Part shown: piece after piece, positions 25,487-32,886 of the stretch
How the letters are laid out: each line of letters starts with the position of its first letter
Numbering within the stretch: the stretch's first letter is position 1
NCBI GenBank assembly: GCA_030609365.1
Contig: JAUWCJ010000011.1
Span: 1-38,822 of the forward strand
From: Candidatus Eiseniibacteriota bacterium
Lineage (GTDB): Bacteria > Joyebacterota > Joyebacteria > Joyebacterales > Joyebacteraceae
Reading direction: 5' to 3'
DNA length: 38,822 bases
Translations under genes and position numbers: made by a program
The notes under the pieces: model-generated
Seen by the model: the letters and a program-made list of their open reading frames with translations, nothing else
Databases searched by the model: none
What the model was told of the DNA's origin: nothing

Positions 25487-27877
25487 GTGAGAATCGGAGT
25501 CTACGTCTGTCACTGCGGAGGAAACATCTCCGAGGTCGTGGACGTTGAGAAGGTCGCGAAGGCAGTGGGCGAGCAGGGCAATGTCGTGATATCGCGCGAC
25601 TACGGCCATATGTGTTCGGACGTGGGTCAGAAGCTGATCGCAGACGACATCAAGGAGCACGAACTCGACCGGGTCGTGGTCGCCGCGTGCTCTCCCCAGT
25701 TCCAGGGCGGCACGTTCATGAGGGTGCTCGAGACGTCGGGGCTCAATCCGCACTTGCTCGAGATGGCGAACATCCGCGAGCACTGCTCGTGGACGCTCCC
25801 CGGCTCGCCGAAGGAAGCAACCGAAAAGGCCGAGAGCCTCACCAGTATGGCGGTCGCGAAGGCGCGGCTGGACGAACCGCTGGAGAAGAGAACCATGCCC
25901 ATCGGCAAGAGGGTGCTGGTGATCGGTGGGGGCATCGCCGGGATACAGGCTGCTCTCGATCTCGGGGACGCCGGGTTCGAGGTGCACCTGGTGGAGAGGA
26001 CCCCGTCCATCGGTGGCAAGATGGCCCAGCTCTCGAGGACGTTCCCGACGGAGGACTGCTCGGCGTGTATCTTGAGCCCGAAGATGGCGGACGTCCCCGC
26101 GAACCCCAACATCGACCTTCTGACGAACTCGGAGGTCACAGCCATCGAGGGCCACCTGGGCAGCTTCGACGTGACGGTCACGAAGAAGCCTCGCTACGTA
26201 GATCCGGACAAGTGCACCGCGTGCGGACTCTGCGAGGAGAAGTGCCCCGTATCGGTTCCGGATGAGTTCGAGGAGGGGCTGATCGAACGCAAGGCCATCC
26301 ACGTGCCGTTCGGTTTCTCCGTACCCAACAAGAACGTCATTGATGAAAGCGTCTGCCTGAGGCTGACCAAGGGCGGCGACGTCTGCGGCCTCTGCGAGAA
26401 GATTTGCCCTCACGACGCGATCGATTTCGGAGACAGACCCGAGACCGAGCAGTTCACCGTGGACACGGTCATAGTCGCGACGGGCTACGACATCTTCGAC
26501 GCCACCAAGAAGACGGTCTACGGATTCGGCCGGTTCGAGAACGTCATAACCGGCCTGCAGATGGAGCGGATGGTCGTACACGGCGCCGAGGGAACGCCGA
26601 TCCGCCCGATCAAGGGCCGGATCGCGTTCATCCAGTGCGTCGGTTCCCGTGACGAGCAGGTGGGCAACGAGTACTGCTCCAGGGTCTGCTGCATGTATGC
26701 GAGCAAGCTCTCCCAGCTCTTGAAGCGCTCGGACCCCAGTCGAGACGTCTACGTCTTCTACACCGACCTGCGGTCGTTTGGGAAGGGCTTCGAGGAGTAC
26801 TACAAGCGGGGGCAGGAGGCCGGCGTCAAGTTCGTGCGCGGCCGGCCGGCCGAGCTCCGTGAGGATCCGGTGACCAAGAGGGTGACTATCAAGGTCGAGG
26901 ACACACTCTCCCGGCAGATGATCGAGTCGGAGTTCGACCTGGTGGTCCTGTCGGTGGGCATGACGGCCAGCGCCCAGACCGATCCCATCGCCGAGATGCT
27001 CAAGCTCACGAAGAGCCCCGACGGGTTCCTTCAGGAGGCGCACCCCAAGTTCAAGCCGGTCGATACGCTGACCGAGGGAGTGTTCCTCGCGGGCACCGTT
27101 CAGGGTCCGAAGGACATACCGGACACGGTCACACAGGCAAGTGCGGCGGCGGCAAGGGCTATACGGCTCATGAACCAGGGCGAGTACACGCTCGACCCGG
27201 TCGTGGCGTTCGTTCACGAGGAGGCCTGTGACGGCTGCGGGCTGTGCGTCCCGGCCTGCCCGGTGAAGGCGATAGCGATCTCGGGCGGGGTAACGGAAAT
27301 CAGCGAGTCTTCGTGCACTGGTTGCGGCGTGTGCATCTCCGCCTGCCCAACGGAGGCCCTCGACCTCAAGGGATACACGAACGCGCAGCTCCTTGAAGAG
27401 GTAAGGGCCGCTCTGAGCGGAGGCGACGGTACGACCGTCCTTGTCTTCGCCGACGACATGACTGTCTACAGGTTGGCGGACAACGTGGGGACGGCGAGAA
27501 TGGCCTACGCCCCCAACTCGAGAATCATCAGGGTCCCGAGCGGAGGGCGGGTGACCCCCAGGCTCATCCTCGAGGCATTCTCGCTCGGCGCGGGGGCCGT
27601 TCTTATCGGCGACAGCGAGGAGAAATCGTCGCCCTTCGTCGGCAGCGCCGCGACGATGAAAGAGAACGTCGCGGCGGTGAAGAGCGCCCTCGAGACCGAG
27701 GGCATCGACCCGGAGCGAGTGCTCGGACTCGAGCTCGTCACCGTGATGATGGCCGGCTTCGTCGGCCGCGTGAACGGCCTGTGCGCGCTGGCCAACAAGC
27801 TGGGCGCGGTGCCGGAGGACAAGAGGAAGGCTCTGGTGGAGCACGTTAACGACAAGCTTCTCAGCAACAAGCGATAG
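25487..27877 (+). CDS. hdrA: HdrA-like flavoprotein fused to a cysteine-less MvhD-like domain
   Basis: This 796-residue protein starts at GTG 25487 behind AGGGGGTGG. Residues 1-130 form the N-terminal cluster domain (RIGVYVCHCGGN, VVAACSPQFQ). FAD binding starts at VLVIGGGIAGIQAA (about 143). Ferredoxin cysteines are C243/246/249/253 and C290/300/303/307, then two C-terminal 4Fe-4S motifs C581/584/587/591 and C610/613/616/620. Residues about 635-796 resemble MvhD (PNSRIIRVPSGGRVTPRLILEAFSLGAGAVLIGD). All [2Fe-2S] ligands of real MvhD are absent: the expected CCxWC, MCSGR and GGCxxxxCHY read FADDMTVY, VPSGGR and GDSEEKSSPF. HdrA normally splits electron pairs at its FAD. It is the first gene of the operon. 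Confidence 0.93.
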   Translation: MRIGVYVCHCGGNISEVVDVEKVAKAVGEQGNVVISRDYGHMCSDVGQKLIADDIKEHELDRVVVAACSPQFQGGTFMRVLETSGLNPHLLEMANIREHCSWTLPGSPKEATEKAESLTSMAVAKARLDEPLEKRTMPIGKRVLVIGGGIAGIQAALDLGDAGFEVHLVERTPSIGGKMAQLSRTFPTEDCSACILSPKMADVPANPNIDLLTNSEVTAIEGHLGSFDVTVTKKPRYVDPDKCTACGLCEEKCPVSVPDEFEEGLIERKAIHVPFGFSVPNKNVIDESVCLRLTKGGDVCGLCEKICPHDAIDFGDRPETEQFTVDTVIVATGYDIFDATKKTVYGFGRFENVITGLQMERMVVHGAEGTPIRPIKGRIAFIQCVGSRDEQVGNEYCSRVCCMYASKLSQLLKRSDPSRDVYVFYTDLRSFGKGFEEYYKRGQEAGVKFVRGRPAELREDPVTKRVTIKVEDTLSRQMIESEFDLVVLSVGMTASAQTDPIAEMLKLTKSPDGFLQEAHPKFKPVDTLTEGVFLAGTVQGPKDIPDTVTQASAAAARAIRLMNQGEYTLDPVVAFVHEEACDGCGLCVPACPVKAIAISGGVTEISESSCTGCGVCISACPTEALDLKGYTNAQLLEEVRAALSGGDGTTVLVFADDMTVYRLADNVGTARMAYAPNSRIIRVPSGGRVTPRLILEAFSLGAGAVLIGDSEEKSSPFVGSAATMKENVAAVKSALETEGIDPERVLGLELVTVMMAGFVGRVNGLCALANKLGAVPEDKRKALVEHVNDKLLSNKR

Positions 27878-27885
27878 GTGGCCAC

Positions 27886-28290
27886 ATGGCTGAAACAGTA
27901 GTTATCACAGTGAAGAGCGAGGCGTTCCTGAAGAAGATCGTCGCGCTGAGCGCCGAGGCGATCACCGTCTGCGACCAGTGCGGCACCTGCTCGGGAAGCT
28001 GTCCGATGATCGCGGAGATGGACGTCACGCCATCGCAGCTCATGAGAATGGTACAGCTGGGACAGAGTGAGGCGCTTGACACGAAGACGATGTGGGTATG
28101 CGCCTCATGTTTCGCCTGCACGGTACGCTGTCCACGGGGTCTCGACGTGTCGAAGGTCGCCGAGGCACTGCGACAGGTGACGCTCCGCAGGTCGGTCGAC
28201 CACCTCGACATCAGGAACATTCCGGACGATGAGCTGGCAGAGCTTCCGCAGATCGCCCTCGTCAGCGCGTTCAGAAAGCTCACCGGATAG
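27886..28290 (+). CDS. hdrC: HdrC-like 4Fe-4S electron-transfer subunit
   Basis: This 134-residue protein has two ferredoxin motifs: C29-x2-C32-x2-C35-x3-C39-P and C72-x2-C75-x2-C78-x3-C82-P. A basic/helical tail, DHLDIRNIPDDELAELPQIALVSAFRKLTG, follows. Both match heterodisulfide reductase subunit C, which wires HdrA to HdrB. It begins eight bases after hdrA. No membrane segment is present, so it is the soluble HdrABC type rather than HdrDE. Confidence 0.93.
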   Translation: MAETVVITVKSEAFLKKIVALSAEAITVCDQCGTCSGSCPMIAEMDVTPSQLMRMVQLGQSEALDTKTMWVCASCFACTVRCPRGLDVSKVAEALRQVTLRRSVDHLDIRNIPDDELAELPQIALVSAFRKLTG

Positions 28291-28301
28291 GAGAGAACAG
28301 A

Positions 28302-29264
28302 GTGACGTCTGAACAGACAAGCACGACGCGCGCCGCCCCGGATACCGGGAGCCCCAAGAGGACGCGGCTGCCTTACTACCCGGGCTGCACGCTCAAGACT
28401 ACGGGAAAAGGCCTGGAGGACTCCGCCCTGGCGGTCGCCGAGACGCTGGGGGTGGAACTCGTCGAGCTGCCCAGGTGGAACTGCTGCGGCGTGGTCACGT
28501 CCCTTACGGACGATGACCTGATGCGGCACATAGCACCCATCAGGAACATGGTGCGCGTCCAGGAGGTCAGCGATGCCGGCCTCGTGGATGACAAGCGGGT
28601 GGTTACTCTCTGCTCGATGTGCTTCAACGCCCTGAAGTGGTCCAATGCGCGCATCGTCGGGGACGCCGAGGATCTCAAGTCCCTCAACGATTTCATGTAC
28701 CTTGAGGAGGACTATCGGGGAGACGCGGAGGTCGTGCATTTCCTGGAGATCTTGAAGGAGCTCGACCCGGAGGCGATCGCGGAACAGGTGAAGACGCCTC
28801 TCGGTGAACTCAACGTGGCGCCCTACTACGGATGCACGCTGCTCCGGCCGAAGAGCATCGGTATAGATGACCCGGAGGACCCGACGATCCAGCAGGAGCT
28901 CCTTGAGATCATGGGGGCCACGGTCATCGACAATCCCTACAAGACGGTGTGCTGTGGCAGCTACCAGACAGTCCAGGACAAGTACGCCGTCGCCGAGCTC
29001 ACTCACGGTATCTTGAGTCACGCGAGGGCGGCGGGCGCGGAGGCCGTGACAACGTTCTGTCCCCTCTGCGCGTTCAACCTGGACAACAGGCAGAGGGAGG
29101 TCCTCGAGAAGCACCCGGATTTCGAGCCGATGCCTGTGTTCTACTTCACGCAGCTCATGGCAGTGGCGTTCGGCCTGAACCCGAAGTGCTGCCGGTTCGA
29201 CCTCAACCACACCGACCCGAGGCCGCTTCTCCGCGGCAAGGGCCTCATGAAGGAGGGGGCGTGA
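28302..29264 (+). CDS. hdrB: HdrB-like subunit with two CCG domains
   Basis: This 320-residue protein starts at GTG (28302). The first cysteine-rich domain has C29, C61-C62 (NCCGVV), C104 and C107 (CSMC). The second has C178, C217-C218 (VCCGSY), C253 and C256 (CPLC). These CX31-38CC...CX2C arrays bind the unusual non-cubane 4Fe-4S clusters that reduce disulfides in HdrB. All ligands are present, so catalytic chemistry on a disulfide or related acceptor is plausible. The native substrate in a non-methanogen is unknown. The stop overlaps the next start (GTGA), indicating coupled translation. Confidence 0.93.
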   Translation: MTSEQTSTTRAAPDTGSPKRTRLPYYPGCTLKTTGKGLEDSALAVAETLGVELVELPRWNCCGVVTSLTDDDLMRHIAPIRNMVRVQEVSDAGLVDDKRVVTLCSMCFNALKWSNARIVGDAEDLKSLNDFMYLEEDYRGDAEVVHFLEILKELDPEAIAEQVKTPLGELNVAPYYGCTLLRPKSIGIDDPEDPTIQQELLEIMGATVIDNPYKTVCCGSYQTVQDKYAVAELTHGILSHARAAGAEAVTTFCPLCAFNLDNRQREVLEKHPDFEPMPVFYFTQLMAVAFGLNPKCCRFDLNHTDPRPLLRGKGLMKEGA

Positions 29265-30019
29265 GCGAATCGAAGACCATGATGGAGAAGATCTCGGAGT
29301 CGACGAGATCACTGACGACCGGCGTCGACACCAGGGACGTCGAGCACTGGGTGACGATCTACATCATGGGGCGCGGATACAGTGTCCCCGCCGACCTCAC
29401 GATAATGACCGCCATGGAGTTCGCTGGGTATAAGCTCATCAGGTCCTGCGGATGCCGGCAGGGATTCTGCGGCGCGTGCGCCACGATCTTCCGCAGAGAG
29501 GGTCAGTACAAACTGGAATCGGCCCTCGCATGCCAGACGAGAGTGGAGGACGGGATGTGCCTGGTGCAGATTCCCTTCTCCCCCGCCGAGGCCGCCTACT
29601 ACGACATCGCGGCAGAGAGCTACGACTACTCGGTCTTCAGCAAACACTACCCCGAGGTGGCGCGCTGTGTCTCCTGCAACACGTGCACGAAGGCGTGTCC
29701 GCAGGACCTCGAAGTGATGGACTACATCCAGTCGGCCATCAAGGGCGACTTCGAGAGCCTCGCCGAGCAGTCTTTCGACTGCATTCAGTGTGGGCTCTGC
29801 GCGCTGCGCTGCCCGGCCGAGATAGTCCAGTACAACGTGGGACACCTTGGCAGGAGGATGTTCGGACGCTACGGCAGCCCCGAGCCCGAGCACCTCAAGA
29901 CGCGGCTGGCGGAGATGGAGCGTGGCGAGTTCTCGAGTGTGCTCGACGCTCTGGTCGGCGCGTCCACGGAGAAGCTCAAGGAACTCTACGCAGCCAGGGT
30001 GAGAGAATCCGACGAATAG
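29261..30019 (+). CDS. Fumarate-reductase-type iron-sulfur subunit (TfrB/FrdB-like)
   Basis: This 252-residue protein starts at GTG in a GTGA overlap with hdrB, behind AAGGAGGGGGC. The N-terminal [2Fe-2S] domain has an unusual ligand loop, SCGCRQGFCGACA (C63, C65, C70, C73), and C91, with one cysteine more than SdhB/FrdB. Two cluster motifs follow: CVSCNTCTKACP and CIQCGLCALRCP. The second is a full 4Fe-4S set where SdhB has a 3Fe-4S site next to quinone. There is no CCG domain, unlike methanogen TfrB; HdrB is encoded separately. No membrane-anchor genes follow, so the electron partner should be HdrABC rather than quinone. Confidence 0.88.
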   Translation: MSESKTMMEKISESTRSLTTGVDTRDVEHWVTIYIMGRGYSVPADLTIMTAMEFAGYKLIRSCGCRQGFCGACATIFRREGQYKLESALACQTRVEDGMCLVQIPFSPAEAAYYDIAAESYDYSVFSKHYPEVARCVSCNTCTKACPQDLEVMDYIQSAIKGDFESLAEQSFDCIQCGLCALRCPAEIVQYNVGHLGRRMFGRYGSPEPEHLKTRLAEMERGEFSSVLDALVGASTEKLKELYAARVRESDE

Positions 30020-30028
30020 GGAGGCGAG

Positions 30029-31684
30029 ATGTCTGAGGTCAAGTACATCGGCGGCTACCCGGAGCACATGCGGCAGTCAATCGAGATAGTCAACCGCTCG
30101 CGGGCGAGAAGGAAGGACGCCGTCCCCGCCGCGATGTCCGCGGAGCAACGCGAGGAGACGCTGCAGGTCCACCCGGACTACGCCCCCGGGGGCAAGAGAG
30201 AGCTCAAGATCGGGCCGAACAAGGGCGACCCCGTGCCGGTTCCGGTGGCCGATCTGCTCGAGTCCTATCCACTCATCGACGAGACCGAGATAGATCTGAG
30301 CGTGGCCGACCACGAGGTTGATGTGATGATCATCGGTGGGGGGCTCGCCGGGACCGCGGCCGCGCTTCTGGCACAGGACCAGGGCGTGGAGCGCGAGAAA
30401 ATACTACTGATCAACAAGCTGAGGCACGGTGACTGCAACTCCATCATGGCCGAGGGTGGAACACAGGCGGCGGACCGTCCGATAGACCCGCCGGATAGGC
30501 ACTTCCTCGATACGATCGGCGGCGGCCACTACGCGAACAAGCCCGAGGTCGTCAGGGCTCTGGTCGAGGACGCGCCCCTGGTTATGCACTGGCTCGAAGA
30601 ACTCGGAGTCGTCTTCGACAAGCGTGACAACGGGGACTACGTCGAGAACTGGGGTGGTGGCACCTCCGCGCGAAGGATGCACTCGTGCCGCGACTACACG
30701 GGCCTCGAGGAGTTCCGCGTACTGAGAGACGAGTTCAGGGCCAGGCGCATCCCCTCCATTGAACACTCACCGGCGATAGAACTCACAACGGATGAGAGCG
30801 GCCGCGTGACCGGCGCCGTGCTTTACAACCTTGAGACCGGGGCGTACCAGGTGGTCAGCGCGAAGGCCACCGTCCTCGCGACCGGCGGATTCGGACGCCT
30901 GCACATCAGGGGCTTCCCCACGACGAACCATTACGGGGCGACGGCCGACGGCCTGGTCCTCGCCTACCGGGCGGGCGCGAAGCTTCGCGATGCCGACACG
31001 GTACAGTACCACCCGACCGGCGCGGCCTACCCGGTGCAGATCGTCGGCTTCCTGCTCACCGAGAAGCTGAGGAGCGCGGGCGCACAGCCGATCAACAAGG
31101 ACGGCGAGGCCTTCGTCTTCCCACTCGAGCCCAGGGACGTAGAGGCTTCGGCGATCATCCGCGAGTGCTACGTGAGGGAGAACGGTATCACCACGCCATC
31201 CGGACTGCGCGGCGTCTGGCTGGACACGCCGTTGATCGATGCCATTCACGGCGAGGGCTACATAGACCGCGCGTTCCCGGCGATGAAGCGGATGTACGCC
31301 AGGTTCGACATAGACATAACGGTGGACCCCGTTCTCATCTTCCCGACTCTGCACTATCAGAACGGTGGAGTTGAGACCGACCCCGATGGCGCCACCAACA
31401 TCGAGGGGCTCTGGGTGGCCGGAGAGGTATCGGGAGGCATCCACGGCAAGAACAGGCTGATGGGTAATTCGACGCTGGGGACAATGGTGTTCGGCAGGCG
31501 CGCCGGCGCGGCCGCGGCCGCCTACGTCAAGTCCGCCGACGCAGGGGAACGCACGTTCCGCCACGTTGAGCAGTTCGTCGAACTACTGAAGGGCGCAGGC
31601 GTGGACTCCAGTCGCCGGGCGCCGATGCTGCTGCCGGAGTACAGGGGCAAGGCCTCTCTGGCGAGAATGATCGACGTGTGGTAG
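30029..31684 (+). CDS. Soluble fumarate-reductase/succinate-dehydrogenase-like flavoprotein (TfrA-like)
   Basis: In this 551-residue protein an N-terminal extension of about 95 residues precedes the FAD motif VDVMIIGGGLAGTAAALLA. The position of the covalent-FAD histidine in SdhA is Asn (GDCNSIMAEGG), as in aspartate oxidase and soluble reductases, so FAD should be non-covalent. Substrate-site elements are present: VQYHPTGAAYP, LHYQNGGVETD and GIHGKNRLMGNSTLG with the catalytic-type Arg. The C-terminal helical domain of FrdA/SdhA is missing. It likely reduces fumarate (or a related enoate) or oxidises succinate, linked through the FrdB-like subunit to HdrABC. GGGAGG precedes the ATG. It is the last gene of the operon. 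Confidence 0.88.
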   Translation: MSEVKYIGGYPEHMRQSIEIVNRSRARRKDAVPAAMSAEQREETLQVHPDYAPGGKRELKIGPNKGDPVPVPVADLLESYPLIDETEIDLSVADHEVDVMIIGGGLAGTAAALLAQDQGVEREKILLINKLRHGDCNSIMAEGGTQAADRPIDPPDRHFLDTIGGGHYANKPEVVRALVEDAPLVMHWLEELGVVFDKRDNGDYVENWGGGTSARRMHSCRDYTGLEEFRVLRDEFRARRIPSIEHSPAIELTTDESGRVTGAVLYNLETGAYQVVSAKATVLATGGFGRLHIRGFPTTNHYGATADGLVLAYRAGAKLRDADTVQYHPTGAAYPVQIVGFLLTEKLRSAGAQPINKDGEAFVFPLEPRDVEASAIIRECYVRENGITTPSGLRGVWLDTPLIDAIHGEGYIDRAFPAMKRMYARFDIDITVDPVLIFPTLHYQNGGVETDPDGATNIEGLWVAGEVSGGIHGKNRLMGNSTLGTMVFGRRAGAAAAAYVKSADAGERTFRHVEQFVELLKGAGVDSSRRAPMLLPEYRGKASLARMIDVW

Positions 31685-31757
31685 GCAGAGCCTGAGCAGT
31701 GGCAGGGCGGTGACGTGGCGACGTGTTGCGCCGGCCGCCGACATCTGTCGTCTGTCC

Positions 31758-31787
31758 GAGAAAGGGCGGCTTCGGCCGCCCTTTCTC
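31758..31787 (+). terminator. Strong terminator of the hdr-frd operon
   Basis: A perfect 13-bp stem (31758-31770 with 31775-31787) closes a TTCG tetraloop, and TTTGTG follows. It lies 74 bases after the frdA-like stop. Confidence 0.92.
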
Positions 31788-31908
31788 TTTGTGCCTCACG
31801 GGAGCGGCTCTCGGAGGGTCACCTCTCCACACAAGCCCGAGATATCCGTTCGTCAGCGCCCCCGTCGAGCCAGCGGCGGCGCCGCACCTGGGGCGCCGCA
31901 CGTGTTAC

Positions 31909-31937
31909 TTGACTCCTGGCCCACTTCCTGCTAAAGT
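31909..31937 (+). promoter_or_regulatory. Promoter of the iron-uptake operon
   Basis: TTGACT (31909-31914) and TAAAGT (31932-31937) are separated by 17 bases, 30 bp upstream of the DtxR-family start. The -10 box is embedded in the palindrome annotated next. Confidence 0.82.
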
Positions 31938-31954
31938 AAGAGTGCGCTTACTTT
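31933..31954. promoter_or_regulatory. Putative DtxR-family operator
   Basis: AAAGTAAG (31933-31940) and CTTACTTT (31947-31954) form a perfect 8-bp inverted repeat around six bases, covering the -10 element and the transcription start. Its size and symmetry are like metal-regulator boxes of the DtxR/MntR family. The gene immediately downstream encodes such a regulator, so autorepression in iron-replete cells is the simplest model. Confidence 0.7.
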
Positions 31955-31966
31955 GTGAGGGGAATC

Positions 31967-32353
31967 ATGCTTTCTGCGCGCAGTGCCGACTATCTTGAGA
32001 CCGTCTACCTCCTCTCCTTGAGGAACGACACCGTGGGTGTGTCGCAAGTGGCGGCGGAGCGCGCTGTTACGGTCCCAACGGCGCGTTCGGCGATCGGGAG
32101 GCTCCGGAAGGACGGCTACGTCAGGCAGGAACGATACGGCAAGATCCTGCTGACCGAGCTCGGTCGGAGTCGTGCAGAATCCGTTTACAGGACGCACAGT
32201 GTGATCTTTCGGTTTCTTCATGACGTTCTCGGCGTCGACGCCGAAACGGCCGATACCGAGGCGTGCAAGATGGAACACGGGCTGTCCGAGAAGACGCGCG
32301 CGCGACTCGCTCAGTTCCTAGACGAGCAGTGCGCACCGGAGGCTGGGAGGTAG
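31967..32353 (+). CDS. DtxR-family metal-dependent transcriptional regulator
   Basis: This 128-residue protein starts at the ATG at 31967 behind GAGGGG. The winged helix is SADYLETVYLLSLRNDTVGVSQVAAERAVTVPTARSAIGRLRKDGYV. The dimer and metal-binding helix contains RTHSVIFRFLHDVLGV and ACKMEHGLSEKT, with the Cys/Glu/His arrangement of the DtxR metal site. The SH3-like C-terminal domain of DtxR is absent, as in MntR-like short members. Location before feoA/feoB points to iron rather than manganese. It is the first gene of the operon. Confidence 0.9.
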   Translation: MLSARSADYLETVYLLSLRNDTVGVSQVAAERAVTVPTARSAIGRLRKDGYVRQERYGKILLTELGRSRAESVYRTHSVIFRFLHDVLGVDAETADTEACKMEHGLSEKTRARLAQFLDEQCAPEAGR

Positions 32354-32360
32354 GTGAACG

Positions 32361-32555
32361 ATGGATAAGGTCTTACTGGGAGTGATACTTGTCGTCGCGG
32401 TCTCGGTCCTTGTCAGGATTCTGTGGAGGTCCGTCGGCCGCGCGAACGACCCGTCGAAGCCCCCTTCGTGCAGCGCGTGCCCTTTCGACAGCAAGTGCGA
32501 GATGCAGAACCAGCCGCACATAAGCGAGCACGGGAGCATAGCTGATGACAGCTGA
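32361..32555 (+). CDS. FeoB-associated Cys-rich small membrane protein
   Basis: This 64-residue protein has one N-terminal hydrophobic helix (VLLGVILVVAVSVLVRILW). A cytosolic segment with CSACPFDSKC, three closely spaced cysteines, follows. This layout matches the small Cys-rich proteins found next to FeoB in many anaerobes. It may deliver or sense Fe2+ at the FeoB channel. AGGTAGGT precedes the ATG. It overlaps the start of feoA by 11 bases. Confidence 0.75.
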   Translation: MDKVLLGVILVVAVSVLVRILWRSVGRANDPSKPPSCSACPFDSKCEMQNQPHISEHGSIADDS

Positions 32556-32886
32556 CCCGAGAGTGTCACTCGCAACCCTGAATCCCGGCGAGGCCGCGGT
32601 GGTGGTCGGCGTCCAGGGCGAGGGCGCGTTCCGAAGAAGACTACTGGACATGGGCTTCATCAAGGGAACCCTGGTCCGGGTCATCAAGCACGCGCCGCTA
32701 CGCAACCCCGTGGAGTATTGCATCGGCGGAACACACGTGACACTGAGACTACAGGAAGCTCAGCAGATCATCGTTGAGCAAGTCACTCCCCCACCCTACT
32801 GCCGGACGCATGACGACAGAGGACGCGGCAGACGTCTGGGCAGGGGGCGTGGGCGCGGAGGAACATGGCTGAGAAGAAATCGTTGA
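32545..32886 (+). CDS. feoA: FeoA-family protein with basic C-terminal tail
   Basis: The first 80 residues are a FeoA SH3-like domain: VSLATLNPGEAAVVVGVQGEGAFRRRLLDMGFIKGTLVRVIKHAPLRNPVEYCIGGTHVTLRLQEAQQIIVE. FeoA supports FeoB-mediated ferrous iron import. Normal FeoA ends about here. This one runs on for about 30 residues of Arg/Gly-rich sequence (RGRGRRLGRGRGRGG) and overlaps feoB by 22 bases. The tail may simply be read-through coding until the next stop, or a membrane/nucleic-acid contact. Confidence 0.9.
   Translation: MTADPRVSLATLNPGEAAVVVGVQGEGAFRRRLLDMGFIKGTLVRVIKHAPLRNPVEYCIGGTHVTLRLQEAQQIIVEQVTPPPYCRTHDDRGRGRRLGRGRGRGGTWLRRNR

Noticed and set aside
25028-27844. A 938-codon open frame on the strand opposite hdrA (and similar long antisense frames at 10093-11895, 13030-15039 and 17101-18546)
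   Set aside because: These mirror strongly coded genes in GC-rich DNA, have Arg/His/Val-rich nonsense composition and no recognisable domain; they are shadows of the real genes.
31710-31934. Short open frames over the hdr-frd terminator
   Set aside because: They run through a perfect terminator hairpin, lack ribosome-binding sites and have no conserved features.
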